From: Chionis minor
Taxonomy: Eukaryota > Chordata > Aves > Charadriiformes > Chionididae
Direction of reading: 5' to 3'
DNA length: 64,000 bases
NCBI GenBank assembly: GCA_013398295.1
Contig: VZSF01004771.1
Coordinates: 170,641-234,640, forward strand
The position numbers and the translations under genes are program-made. Below the pieces are notes generated by a model, which was not told the DNA's origin, made no database searches, and worked only from the letters and a program-made list of their open reading frames with translations. Of this stretch, positions 22,847-34,658 are shown piece after piece. Position 1 is the first letter of the stretch. Each line of letters starts with the position of its first letter.

Positions 22847-25800
22847 ACGGACAGCTAGGCTAGGGCCACATCATGCAAGTGGTCTAATTGCCTGCTCCTC
22901 CATCCTCCCCTCCCCCAAAAACAGCGCTTCACTTGGGAGTATTTCCAAACCCGGTGACCCTACGTGCATGCTGCCTGGCCCAGCTGCTCTTTTCGTAGTG
23001 AAATTCAGATCACAGGATTCTGTATCAACGTTCCTGTGGGGGAGCGTGTTGAAAAATCCGTAGCAATCCCTCCTTCGCTTCCACCCCGTTAGCACAGGCT
23101 GGTGGGGAACCTCCGTACCCACGTCATGTGAGGGCACGTGCTGCTTCCTCACCCAGACCTGGCTGGGTCTGCCACTGCCTGGCCCAAAACCGCCGTGCCG
23201 CGCTGAGACATCTGCAAGAGGGGGCACAGAAACTGTCGCTGGACTCTGAGATGGGAATTTCAGACATTTGCATAGGTGTACCCTAATGAAACAAGCACGT
23301 TTTTGTAGAAGACAAAGGCTGTGGATCTATTAAAAGGGCCTAGGCAGGAATCTAATCTTCTAGGTTTTCATTGTATGTCTTGACATGACTTGTGCGGTTC
23401 AGAAAAGTGTGTGTAAATGTATGTGTTTAAGTATGTGAGAGCATATAGGGGAATTAACCCATACTGTTGAAGTTCTCACTAAATTTTGTGTAGGTGTGAC
23501 AAATCAAAATTTTACCAAAAAAGTGTATAAAAATGGACTTTTCCAAGACTTTTTTTGAAAAACTAATAAATTTCAACCTTTCTCTTACTTCCCTCCTTTT
23601 TTTTTCGTATTGAATTATTAATTCCTTGAACTGTTTATATTTGCTTTAAAAAGTAGACTGACTTTGAAAGGATCTGTTTTACCACCCTCTTTGAGGTCAC
23701 CCCCTCAAAGGGATAGTCACGACAGTTAGTTCTTCTGTTCAAAGCAACAGACCCACGTTCAGGTGCATCTCCCACTTCCACAGTCCGCGTGGATATTCAC
23801 ACTTCATCTCTGCTATTTCTATAAAGCAAGGGAGATAAACCAAAAAATTGGAAGTTCTCCGTGGTCTGTAAAGCAGTTCATGCATTTCAAGGCTGTCGTA
23901 CAGACTGACCGTAAACTTAGACAGACACCACTTCTATTTTTCCTTTTCAGATTATGGTTGGTTTGGTTTTGGTTTTTTTTTTTCCTTAAGAGAAAAAGAA
24001 AGAAGTCCCATTGTTTGCTCTTTTATTTATCACAGGAATCCAGGACCCTGGGTATTTGGGATCCCGCTCTCCCACATCTTATGTGTTGTCAATACCACCT
24101 TTTGAGGGCTCTGCTCTTTGGCATCAGCTCTTTTTTAAATGGCAATAGGGACTAATTAATCTACCAGGGCTCGTCCACCCATGCATTTCACCAGGAGACC
24201 AGATTGCTGCTGGAACTAAGGGAATGATATAGCTGTCAGAGAAGGAAAGGAGAGCTGTCATCTCATGGCAGTTTATTTTTAAGTCCTCATTTCTGTCTTC
24301 TTAAAAGCCACATTTGATAAAGAGGTAGTTACTCTAGAAACAAACATCCGTTCGTTATTTCAGATGTTGGGATTTAATACATGCTCGCAGTTACCTTCTG
24401 CACATATGTAATACATTCTAGCTTTTTATAAGGCTGTTGGTTACAAATAGCTTTGAAATAACTACCATGCCTTCCAGCTATAAAATCCCATAATAATTAT
24501 TCATTATATCACCATCATTTTTATTATGCTAAAAGGGATTCCTCCACACCCCCTCCCACAGCAGAGTACTGTTGTAGAAGGGATTTCATTTGCCCATTCA
24601 TTAATTCAGGATTGTTCAACACCACAATACAGCTATATCATCTTTATTTTAGGGGAAACTGAATGGAGTGAGACAGCCGCTGCATGAAACTGCAGTAATT
24701 GGATTCATGTTTAAATAACGTGTGGGCAAAAAACCCCTTCAGTTTCCTACCTTAATTCTTTTTATTATCTGCATGTAATCTGAGTAGGTTCTAACTAGAA
24801 GTTCTCTAAGAATTAGGCTAGCTGGCTTTATAGCTATAATTTAAGCATAGTTATACATACCTCTGACAATTCCCACTTCCTGTTACATATTCAGAACATA
24901 AAAGACAAGGATGTTGAGATGGTAATTTGCTTCTGAAAATGAATTCTGATTCTTTTCCTTTTAACCCCTCTTTCCCCAAATTTTAAAAATATTTCTGGAG
25001 CTTAAGACATTTATTTGTGTGTATAGTGGGTTTTGTTGTTGTTGTTTTTTTGTGTGTTTGTTTGTTTTTACATTTAAAACTTCCAGAAAAAAAGTCTGAT
25101 TTTAACTTAATTTCGGTGTATCCTGTTAAACAATCAACTGCTTAAACATATTTTAGGCTTTAAAATGCACTCATTTAAACTGCTTCAGTTCCAGAGCATC
25201 TGATTTAGATACTTGTGCATTCACTTCTTAAATAAAGTGAAAGCATATTGTGTCATACAAGATTTTTTTTTTTCCTTCATTATCTGATCCTTATGCATTT
25301 GAACTTGGGCTTCTGTGACAAAGACACAGTTGTTTGTCTGCTGATTGAATTTAACAAGAAGCTGGTGTTCTCCAAGTACGAGTGCCTCATTTCCTATAGC
25401 GTAACAGTACAGTAATGCTAAACGCACATATGTACAAAAAAGCATTAAACCCCAGAAAATCCCCTTAAATCTCAAAGCTGGAAATTCAACCACTGAAAGG
25501 TAATTGTATGGAAATTTAAGCCAAAAGTAATTTTCTTATGTGGTTAAGGAGTTTTAAATGTAATAAATAAACTGTGATAAAAGGGATCTTTAGAGGAAGC
25601 CTCAAGGAGACGGTATGAATTCATGTGCGTTGAGTGATAATTTCCAGCCAAATTCACAGCAAAAAGATATTTTCAAACCTCTTGTGAAATAATAGGCAAA
25701 ACAGCCCTCATTCTACTGCAGCTTCTCAATTCTTTCTGTTAGATATTTATGTAAATGATATATTTTTGGAGCTGCTGCCTAGTAAACAGATACTATTGGC

Positions 25801-26071
25801 AAGCATCTGTCTCCCTACACCAGAAGTTAACACCCCTGCGTTACAGAGGTGGTTACAGCAAACAGAGCTCAAGAATATCATAGATTAGAGAGGGACGCGT
25901 TTCCCTTAGTTTTTGCCACCTGAAGGTTAGATTCAGTCTGACCTAGCCATTAGTCAGTGAAACGCAATTGGCATCTCAGCAGGGATGTTCAGCCCACTTA
26001 GGTTTAGGTTGTTCTGTAGACAGTGGAAGAGGGTGAGCATCTCCAGAGGGCCATTTATTTTATCCCAAGGG

Positions 26072-26120
26072 GCTCACCTAAAAGTGAATCCTTAAGGTTT
26101 TAGCCTTAAGTTAGGTGAGC
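26072..26120. other. Two-part foldback (10 bp + 7 bp stems)
   Basis: The outer arms GCTCACCTAA (26072-26081) and TTAGGTGAGC (26111-26120) and the inner arms CTTAAGG (26091-26097) and CCTTAAG (26104-26110) pair perfectly. A nine-base bulge sits on the left side and the loop is six bases. The 17 paired bases could form a stable hairpin in RNA or be the remains of a foldback element. Confidence 0.8.
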
Positions 26121-26406
26121 TGAATTCCATCCTTAGTTTGCTGAATATTGTAGCTTCTTACTAGGGCATACTCGTTTGACTTGAGAATGATCCAGGATGT
26201 CTGTGGTGAAAATTAAATCACGTTTGTTGCAAACTTTAGTAAAGCAGAGCATTTGTTTTAATGTAGTTGAGCCACACAACATTTTGAGTTGTGAATTCAT
26301 GAAAAGAAATACCTTCGTCAAGACTCAGAATCCCCCCAGGTGGGCTCCAGTCTGGAAGGTTCTGATAGAGCCTGAAGACTGAAATTTCAGTGAATTTTTC
26401 TGAAAC

Positions 26407-26427
26407 ATCATTCCATTATGGAATGAT
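26407..26427. promoter_or_regulatory. Inverted pair of CATTCCA (TEAD/M-CAT-like) sites
   Basis: ATCATTCCA (26407-26415), a TTA spacer and TGGAATGAT (26419-26427) form a perfect 9-bp inverted repeat. Each arm holds CATTCC, the core bound by TEAD factors. Regulatory function is inferred from the motif only. Confidence 0.35.
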
Positions 26428-28127
26428 AGAAGAAGGGATTACGGTAGGAAAACGCATTTAAGATGGAACTTAAAAGAATTATAACAATTATTTTACATTG
26501 TACAACATGCTCAGGTCCTTTCCTGTTTTTTATTCCTGTATTTCAAAACCTTGACTTCACAAAAGTAGATTGGAGTCAACATATCCTGCAAGTCTTTGTG
26601 TGCAGAAAGCTAACACAGTTCCTATGGATGACATCCCTATTGTCACAGCTGTCAATGAGTTAATGGAAATGCTTACCAAATGAAGAAATCTGCTTGTCGC
26701 CAATTCTGTTCAGGCAGCTTAAAAGCTGAAACTTTTTCAGCAGTAGAGTTTGTGAAGAGTCTTGCCATGGTAGGTTGAATTTCAGGATTGCCTAGAAAGC
26801 ACGTGAGGATGTTCTGCCAAGCTCCTAATCTTGGTATGTTCACTTGCACAGAAATATTAAGCTCTCTATAATATTCCATATACATAAATAGGTTATTGTT
26901 TTCCTCTGGTTCCTGTCTGGCTTTGCATTGTTACCACCCCGGGTTGGTTTTTGGTGAGGGGGGTGGAGCGGTGGTTTGGCTTCTAAATTGTTTTGCTTCT
27001 TGGCGCTGGTGCTTGATTGGCTTCTGCCTTCTGTTTAATTCCTAAGTATTTTTTTCTTTGTATTGTAGTTACTGATCTTTATCTCTAATACTTATATTTG
27101 TGGTGATATGTTTGTTTTAGAGTTTCCACAGCGTGCTATAATCTGTTCTTTGTATTGTCGCATATGTTCAGTTACTGACTTGGAGAGTGAAGAAGAAAAT
27201 GAAAAAAAAAATAAAAAGGGAAAAGTATACGTGTTTTTTTTTCCCCCTAACATTTGTAGTCAACACAAAATACACAGTGGAAAACACAGTTGTTTCAACA
27301 GACCCTCAAAGCTCAGACCTGGGTAAAGTTTATAGTTTCAGTGGGACTCAAGGGAACATGCATTTTCTGCCAACTCCAAAAGGACTTGAAAATGTGTTGA
27401 AATCTTATATGTATTGTATTTGTTTTGTCTGTGTAGGCAAGTGCTTCTGTGTGGCCCCTGCTTTTCTTTATATTCTCTACAGCTGACCTTGTAGGTGGGT
27501 TTTATGTCTCCGGTGTCGATCAAAGGGAGTTTGTAAAGTGCTTTTTAAAAGTGTTTTAAGAGTTGGTCTGACTCATGTTTCATGGGTTCGAAAGATTTAT
27601 TGAAAATATGTTCAGCAAATTATTTTTTTTTTCTATGAGGAATTTGAATTCAGTTTCTTGAGCATTTAGATTCCCCCTCCCCCCCAAAAAAAAACCCCAG
27701 GGTTTTCCTAAGGTATTTGTGTCTTATTTAAATAGAAAACAGAAAATTCCCATTTTATTCTCTGATGCCTTTTAACTGAGCATGTCATTTTTCTCATGGT
27801 AAAGTTACTGGCCACGTGCAGCTGAAAATACTTGACTTGTATGCACCTGTGTGTTAAGGTTGTCTTTTTAGAGTGGTATGTATGGTCTTGCAACTTCTAG
27901 CAGCTCTCTAGATTCATTATTTCATTTGTGCTTGTCCTTCCTTGTTGCTGTGAGTCTTCTTATTCCAGTTCCACGGACACCTATGACTGTTAGACCAGAC
28001 TCAGTGCAGGTAGGGAAGGGTTAGGGTGTTCTGCTGGGCCGCTTCAGCTGGCGAGGAGAGAACAGGTATGGGCTATTTGATGTCAAGTGAAAGAATAGCA
28101 CTTGGTCTCTGGGTCGTGGCTTGAATA

Positions 28128-28146
28128 ATTGATTGATTGATTGATT
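28128..28146. repeat. (ATTG)n microsatellite
   Basis: About four and three-quarter tandem copies of ATTG. Confidence 0.9.
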
Positions 28147-29144
28147 ATTGTCCCAGGCATGCTTGTTTGGTGCCATATAGTGTCTAGACTCCCCTATCAT
28201 TTCACTTTGAAAGTGACTTTCCATGCTCAACATTTCCAAACAAGTTCAAATTTTTACAGTTGTAACTGTTTTAAACACCTGGTCAAACGAGGCTGGTTTC
28301 AAGACCGTTGAAAGTAGGACTCTCCATTTCTGGCTATGGTGCAACTGTTTCCATAGAATCGCTTAGCGAGTTGGATAAAGCTGGTCCTGGATTCCTATCA
28401 CTACAAGCGGAGCTGAGCAGAGTTCAGCCTCGTCTCGCCATGATGGTGTCATCTTCAGAAAGGTTCTGTTCTTAGTCTGTGTCCATGTGAAAATGCTATG
28501 CACAGTAAGTACGTAAAGATGTGAGATCTCACAAGGACGTACTTGAAACTGCACCACATTTGTAAGCAGATGTTATTTTGTGGTTCATAAAGATTAACTT
28601 TATTTTTTTCCCCAGCTGTATGCCAGAATCTTATATTTGTGCACTTTCTGGATATGGTGAGAAGTTGAAGTTTAGCAAAAACCGGTCTGTTCTTTTAATA
28701 TATCTGTGCCCAGTGTTGCCAAAGACGCTTAGATACATTTGGATGAGCTTTTTCACTTTTGGATGCATTTTTATTTGTTTGTTTTGACACATGATATTTT
28801 GAGATCACATGTGGCTGCAAGAGCAGCAGCCAGAAGATGAGACTAATCCTTAGCATAAACAGATCAAGGACTAAACTGTTACAGTATTGTTTTTAGAATC
28901 TCCAAACTGTTTTATTGAAGTCATGTATTTAACTGCCTCCCTATTTTAATAAATGCATTTTTATTTAATCATCATCTTTATTTGAAAGAGGGGAAACTTG
29001 AGAAAGAAGTGATTTGGGGGATTACAGTACGAGTTGATGTCAGTGGGTTGATCTCTGCCTTTTTTTTTCCTTGAGACTTACTGAGTCATGGTCTCTTTTT
29101 TTTTCTGATAGCAAATGGTGGAGCTGTTCAGCTACAGAGATCAA

Positions 29145-29164
29145 GTGTGTGTGTGTGTGTGTGT
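29145..29164. repeat. (GT)10 microsatellite
   Basis: Ten uninterrupted GT dinucleotides followed by a T run. It is probably length-polymorphic. Confidence 0.95.
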
Positions 29165-29873
29165 TTTCAATGTTATTTTAAATTCTGCTTCCACTCTAAA
29201 AGAAGCTTAAGGTTCTAAGAAAAAGAGTGAAAGAGCCACCCCTATCCCAGCAGTGCTGGATAGCTTTCCTTTCTTGGTGTTGCTTTCTGAAATTTATATT
29301 AATTCCTGTTTCTAAGGACAGGTACTTTTCCTCAAACGCTCTTGTATTACAGTGCCGAAACATTCTTACCAGCCGATGGAGAGCGATTAAAAAAGGCAAT
29401 TTGAGCGGATGATCACTCCTCTTTATGAAAGGTGACCTTTTCAGAGGTTTTCAGAATATCTAACTTCATTTTTTCTGTTCTAAATCCCACTTCAATATAC
29501 CCCATTAAATTCTGTTGGCTGGACAGTGTATGCAGAAAAAAGGCATTTGGAGGGAGATTTCCTGAGCTGTAGGGACACTTAAGGAAAAGCTGGTGAATGG
29601 GCAGAGATGTTACAGCTGCCCAGCAGGACTCGAGTAACACTTCCTGTGCCTGGAAGAGCCTGGTGATTCCCTGCTTTTTCAGCCGAGTGCCACCACAGGA
29701 GTCTTCTCCACAGGGATGAAAGACCTCCGAGACATCTCCAAGACCTGCTAAGCGTGGTCTATCCCTTCATGTACATCCAACTGACAATTCCTACTGCTAA
29801 GTGAGAGAAAAGGTTTGGGATTAGCACATTTGCAGTTAATAGTTTCAGCCTTTCTGGTCTGGCTGCAAAAAGC

Positions 29874-29890
29874 TTTTTTTTTTTTTTTTT
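29874..29890. repeat. 17-base T homopolymer
   Basis: A pure T run after GCAAAAAGC. It is a simple repeat. Confidence 0.9.
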
Positions 29891-29999
29891 GGTCTTCTAT
29901 TTTGAGCATTTTACAGGTAATATACCACAGGAGATCTGATGGTCAGGGTTTTATTTCACCCAAGGTGGTCTGGTCTTAACCACTGGGCGTGTGAACTAG

Positions 30000-30373
30000 A
30001 TGTCAGTTTTGGGTTTCTTCCTGGGGAGAGAGCAGCAGCAGAAGCTCAGGACAACCTTGAGCTGTGTTGGAGACAAACCTCTTCTGCTCCTGACTCCTTT
30101 TCCCCTTGGAGAAACTGCAGCTTGCAGTTCTGCTGACTCTTCTTCCACGCTTGAAGCAAACTGCAGCACTCGGGTTCTGAGAGGCGGCGGTGCCGCGGGG
30201 CAGCAGAGGCTCCCAGCCCAGCTGTGCCAGGTGTGGCTGGCTGGGCTGTGTTGCCTGGTTTGCGTCCTCTGGGGAGAGGGCGCTGGGCCAGATTCAGCTG
30301 GCGAACTTCCAGCTGAATCCTACTGCCTGGTCTGCCCCGGCAGCGTGCAGAACTGGCAGCTGACGTCTAGGAG
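30000..30373 (+). promoter_or_regulatory. GC-rich island ending in a donor-like sequence
   Basis: This stretch, especially 30161-30370, is clearly GC-richer than its surroundings. I count 11 CpG there by hand. It contains the cluster GGCGGCGGTGCCGCGGGG and a perfect 11-bp hairpin at 30291-30319. It ends in GAG followed by GTAAGC (30374-30379), a good 5' splice donor match. Possible readings are an alternative non-coding first exon of RSPO2, an intronic CpG-rich enhancer, or nothing. The overlapping open frames (for example 30000-30377) resemble no known protein. Confidence 0.3.
30291..30319. other. Perfect 11-bp inverted repeat, 7-nt loop
   Basis: GATTCAGCTGG (30291-30301) and CCAGCTGAATC (30309-30319) flank the loop CGAACTT. 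Each arm includes a CAGCTG E-box. The stem lies within the GC-rich island. Confidence 0.9.
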
Positions 30374-30379
30374 GTAAGC

Positions 30380-33300
30380 ATGGAACTGTGGACTGTTAAG
30401 AGAACAGGAGAAATGCGAAGAAGCATTTCTTGAAGTATTGATTGGACTTTTATAGTATGCAAACTTTACCCAATAATCAGATGTCAATTCTGAGACACCC
30501 AGGACTTAAAATCAGCCAGCACTGTGAAACAGGAGTATTAACAAACTCCTTTGCTGGCTTTACCTTGGTGCTTATTTTCCCTCCCCTTTCCCATGAGGGC
30601 TTTGTTCTATATCCACTCCTCTGCACACCACCTTCTCCAAAAACCTCTCCTTGAAGCCTGAGGAAGTGGTTTAACATTGGATACAGACGCACGCACAGAC
30701 ACATCCCCTCCTTAGAAAAGGAGTGTGACTTCCTGTACACAGCGGGATTGATGGGGGTGGGAACGGCACGGTTGCTAAAATGCAAACAGCAGAAAGGCAG
30801 TCCCCAAAGCATATAAAATTCCTATAACTTAAATGACTAAATCAGCTGAACGCTGGTAAACGTTCCACTGGTTCAGTACAGAGCCTAAACACAACCTTGT
30901 GGAGGCAAGGAAAAAGAATGGGGGCATTGGTGGTAAAACAAGGTAGTAGGAATGGCTTTAAGCATCTTGCTACTCAAAACTAATTGCAATTTTACTGTCA
31001 ACTAGAAATAAAGACGGGGAACCTAGCTGCAGCATAGCGAATTTCTTTGTGGAAATATAACCTAGGCTTCCTTGGTCCTCTATCTCTGCTTCTGGTTGGT
31101 AATAGGCACCTCGTACACTAAAGAACTGAAGTAAAGAGCTCAAGTCAAATGCATCCTGGCCTGGAGTAAGGTCGCTTGTGGTAGTTTTTCCTCTGATAAA
31201 AGAGGTAGAATGGCATGAAAATGATGTGAACGTGATGGACTAGTTTTCCTTTTTGAAGATTTTCTTGTCCATACTTCCCCCATAGTTGTTCTCCCCCTGT
31301 AAAACTTGCACAGTAATCTCCTTGCAAGCTACTTGAAATTCCTTCTGGATGCCCTTAATGTTGCTCCATGCCCTCACACCAACCTAGCTTGTGGCCCTCT
31401 GGGGTAAGACGTTGATGAGACCTGCTTCTCTGCTAAAGAACACATTTAATCGCATCCGTGGGCATGTAAATACTTGAGTATCTCAGTTCCTAGATGAGGT
31501 ATTCCTAATTCTCTCTGCACCTAATTAGAGAATTTAGGCCTTCCCACAGGGGTCCATGCCATGCTAGGTGGTTGTACGGGGGCTGCAGGAGGCCTTGATA
31601 CAACAGCATTTGGCTGGAACTTTCCTTTACGAGGAAAGGAAAAAGATAAGCTGATGGTGGGACAGCAAAAAGTTTTCTAATGCATCAGTTCAAGGCCGTA
31701 GAGGTCTTTGTCACCGCAGCAGACTCTAGTAGTACATGTGTCATCAGCAGGAAAAAAGCTATGAGACCACATTCATGTTTAAATAGAAAGTGAGATACCA
31801 GCTTGATCACAATCAGCTGGATGAATCCAGAAAACCAGTTCAGCCAACTCGTTACCAACCAAAGCACTTCTTGCTTCTCCGCCAGCTATTTATGGGGAAG
31901 AAATCCATTTTTGAAAAGAAGTGTTGTCAAAGCTACCATCTCTTTATCTGCGAATCCCTCTGAGCCTCATGGTGGTGCGGACTTCTAAGAGCACCACTTG
32001 GACTCAAAGAGTTATGACAGGCCTTTCTTTCTCTCCTAATCATCACGGTCTCCAAAAAGACTGCCGCAGTAAACACGTATTGTTCTGTATTCCTTTCCTC
32101 TTGTGTTTTTGAATATGATAAACTAAGTTTTACCCTTAGATAACTTTGTGTGCCTACAAAATTTTATGTAGATGTCCACGTTCCTAAAAATAGTACATGA
32201 ATGAAGCCTTCCAAGCAGCAAACCGCAGCTTCCTGAGACAGAGTGACTGTAGTGCAGTTTCTAGTTCAAAGATTTGGTTTTATAAGTGATACAACACTGC
32301 AGACTCTGCATCCAGTTTTACAGCATTGCTTTTCGGTGCGCTGTTTGTGTTCCCTTAATGATACTTGGATGCAAAGCACGTGTCATGAGTTGACTGATGG
32401 AAGATCGCTAAGGCATATGTTTTGTGGTATGTGTGTCCACTCCACTGCTTAACAAGGCTGTTTAACCTATGCGTTGTCTTTAGCATGTGATGATCAAAAT
32501 ACTGACCAGGCATTTTAGTCGTATATTTTGTCACTTATATACTGAAAGTACACTTACTTTGGCAGAATATATTTAGGACTGAAAATTCGGGTTTAGTACT
32601 CTGACTCTTGGTACAAATTGTTTTCCTGGTGCCTAAAGCCCTGCTTGCTCAAACAAGCACTTTGGTAGAAGGGGGTCTGGCTGGGATTTGGTCGCCAAAC
32701 GTGTTTAGAAAACGCGTCGTAAATGATAAATAATGACTTCAAGTTCATTTGTCTGGGACAAATCCAAGTGTGCTATGTGTTATTTTCCAAAATGAATTCA
32801 GTAAAATAGGGTGGGGGGAAGTAGACGGGGGAGAGTGAAATGGTCATTTAGCAATACCAAAGTACTTAATTTTCTTGACAAAGTTCTTAATATTTTAAAA
32901 CATTTCCATCTTTTGGACAGAAACCATACACTCTCTAATTACTGGCAATAAAACCAAGTAAAGGATTTAAGACCTATGAATGTTACAGTTGGAGGAAACT
33001 ATAATTAAGGCTGGCAAGACTGTGTTTCCTTAAGAAAACAGAGAGTTCAGACAGCTTTTAAAAGGAGATGATAATTATTTTTCCCACTGAATTTCTATCT
33101 ATTGATAAATGCATGCTCTTCATTCTTCAACCAGTAAGTTAAGCAGTAAAGGATATCTTAAGTAACTTCTTAATTTGTGTTTCCTAATGTGCTGGTTTAG
33201 CTCTGAGGCGATTTATCTAGTAATAGTTACAGTTTCTTCTGATTGTAAATCAGTATTCTTCTGTTCTATATTTTATGTCTTCTGCTGAGAAAAAAAAAAA

Positions 33301-34246
33301 AGAGGTGTAGAACAAAGTCCAATTTAATGGATATGGTTAAAAAAGTAAGCTGATTCTAAAATACTGCACTCTGTGTGTATTTGCATGCACTCTTTTGGAG
33401 CCTGTCTGCTTCCAGTGAGCCAGGGAGACTCTGTTACCACTGAATACAATGGCAGGAAGATTGTTAGTTGTAAAATAAACGTGGATGCACGGAATTATTG
33501 TGAGTCAGCAGGTTGTTACATGCAACCAAGTCTGGACCATCTTGGAATCGCTGCAGAAACCAGTGGAGTATTTATAAATCCTTCTTAGTCTGGTGGGCTT
33601 CCCTGGTGCAGTAGTGTGTAGCCAGGAAAGATGCTGTGGAGGCTGGGAGTGGGGGTTGCTGCAGCTCCTGAGCTCTGGGGCTCTCACTTTACCACTATGT
33701 TCCAGGACTTTGGCTGCCCCAGTAGCTTCCCAGGCACTGTGGGAAGAGCAGGCTGGCATGCCTCGGTGCTCGTCAGTGGGGGTTTTCCCTTAGCCTGGGC
33801 ATCAGTAGCTGGGAAGCCCTGGGGATGCCGGTTCCCAGGTGCCTGGGTGCCTGCTCCTGGCGTGACGAAATGCTCTTGTCAGGTGGGCAGCACCAGGACT
33901 TGGCTTATCTGTGACATATTTATTCCTACTTGGTTCTGCATGGGAATGAAGACTGATTTTGAAACAGCATGGTCTTCTGTGAAGTGGGATTTTATTTTCC
34001 ACACATCACTGTGAATGAGAAGGACCATTTTATACCAGGGGATATTGAATTATTAGGTAGATTCAGATGAAGAGCGCTACGCTTAGGGAACAGAATGCTT
34101 AACCTGTGTGTGGAAAGTCATCATACAACTAGTGGTGTGGAAGTACAGCAGAACATATAATATTCCCTTCTACTTTATATCATGTTTCTAATCAACTCCC
34201 TTTTTCACAGTTGTTATTAAATTGACAGATTAGTTGTTTGAAGAGC
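30380..34246 (+). other. Unique intronic DNA, no gene seen
   Basis: A GC-richer stretch at about 33590-33900 carries overlapping open frames on both strands, none recognisable. An A run lies at 33290-33301. Nothing here supports a gene. Confidence 0.55.
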
Positions 34247-34658
34247 CACAGAATCACTGGGCTGGGAAGAGACCTCTGGAGATCATCTGGTCCAACCCCC
34301 CTGCTAGAGCAGGTCCACCCACAGCAGGTTGCACAGGATGGCGTCCAGGCAGGTTTGGAATGTCTCCAGAGTCGGAGACTCCACCACCTCTCTGGGCAGC
34401 CTGTTCCAGCGCTCTGCCACCCCTAAAGTCAAGAAGTTCCTCCTCATGTTCAGATGGAACTTCCTATATTCCAGTTTATGTCCATTACCTCTTGTCCTGT
34501 CACTGGGCACCACTGAAGAAAAGACAGGCCCCCTCCTCCTGGCCCCCTTCCTTTAAGTATTTATCAGCATTGATGAGATTCCCCCCTCAGTATTCTCTTC
34601 TCCAGACTAAAAAGACCCAACTCCCTCAGCCTTTCCTCATAAGAAAGATGCTCCAGTC
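34247..34658 (-). mobile_element. CR1 LINE 3' fragment, antisense to RSPO2
   Basis: The + strand begins CACAGAATCACTGGGCTGGG and includes CAGGTCCACCCACAGCAGG and GAATGTCTCCAGAGTCGG. This 3' untranslated variant is shared with the copy at 47509 but not with those at 5844 or 62622. The minus-strand frame at 34304-34513 encodes the last part of CR1 ORF2 ([12 protein letters not shown], then [19 protein letters not shown]). The copy is truncated upstream of ORF2's RATKMI region. Confidence 0.93.

Larger units (their letters stand above)
20211..29999 (+). other. Intronic DNA, possible conserved non-coding stretches, no gene seen
   Basis: No coding gene is recognised. The region includes AT-rich, TAAT-rich blocks (about 22010-22230 and 24420-24720) that could be conserved regulatory sequence, a CpG-containing GC-rich patch (about 22860-23240), a TG-rich simple region (25031-25069), several foldbacks, an ATTG microsatellite (28128-28146) and a (GT)10 repeat (29145-29164). 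The frame at 22871-23227 on the minus strand only reflects the GC-rich patch, since it has no known domain. Confidence 0.55.

Noticed and set aside
26940..26980. G-quadruplex at the G-rich patch
   Set aside because: The G runs are not four regular tracts with short loops, so the support is weak.
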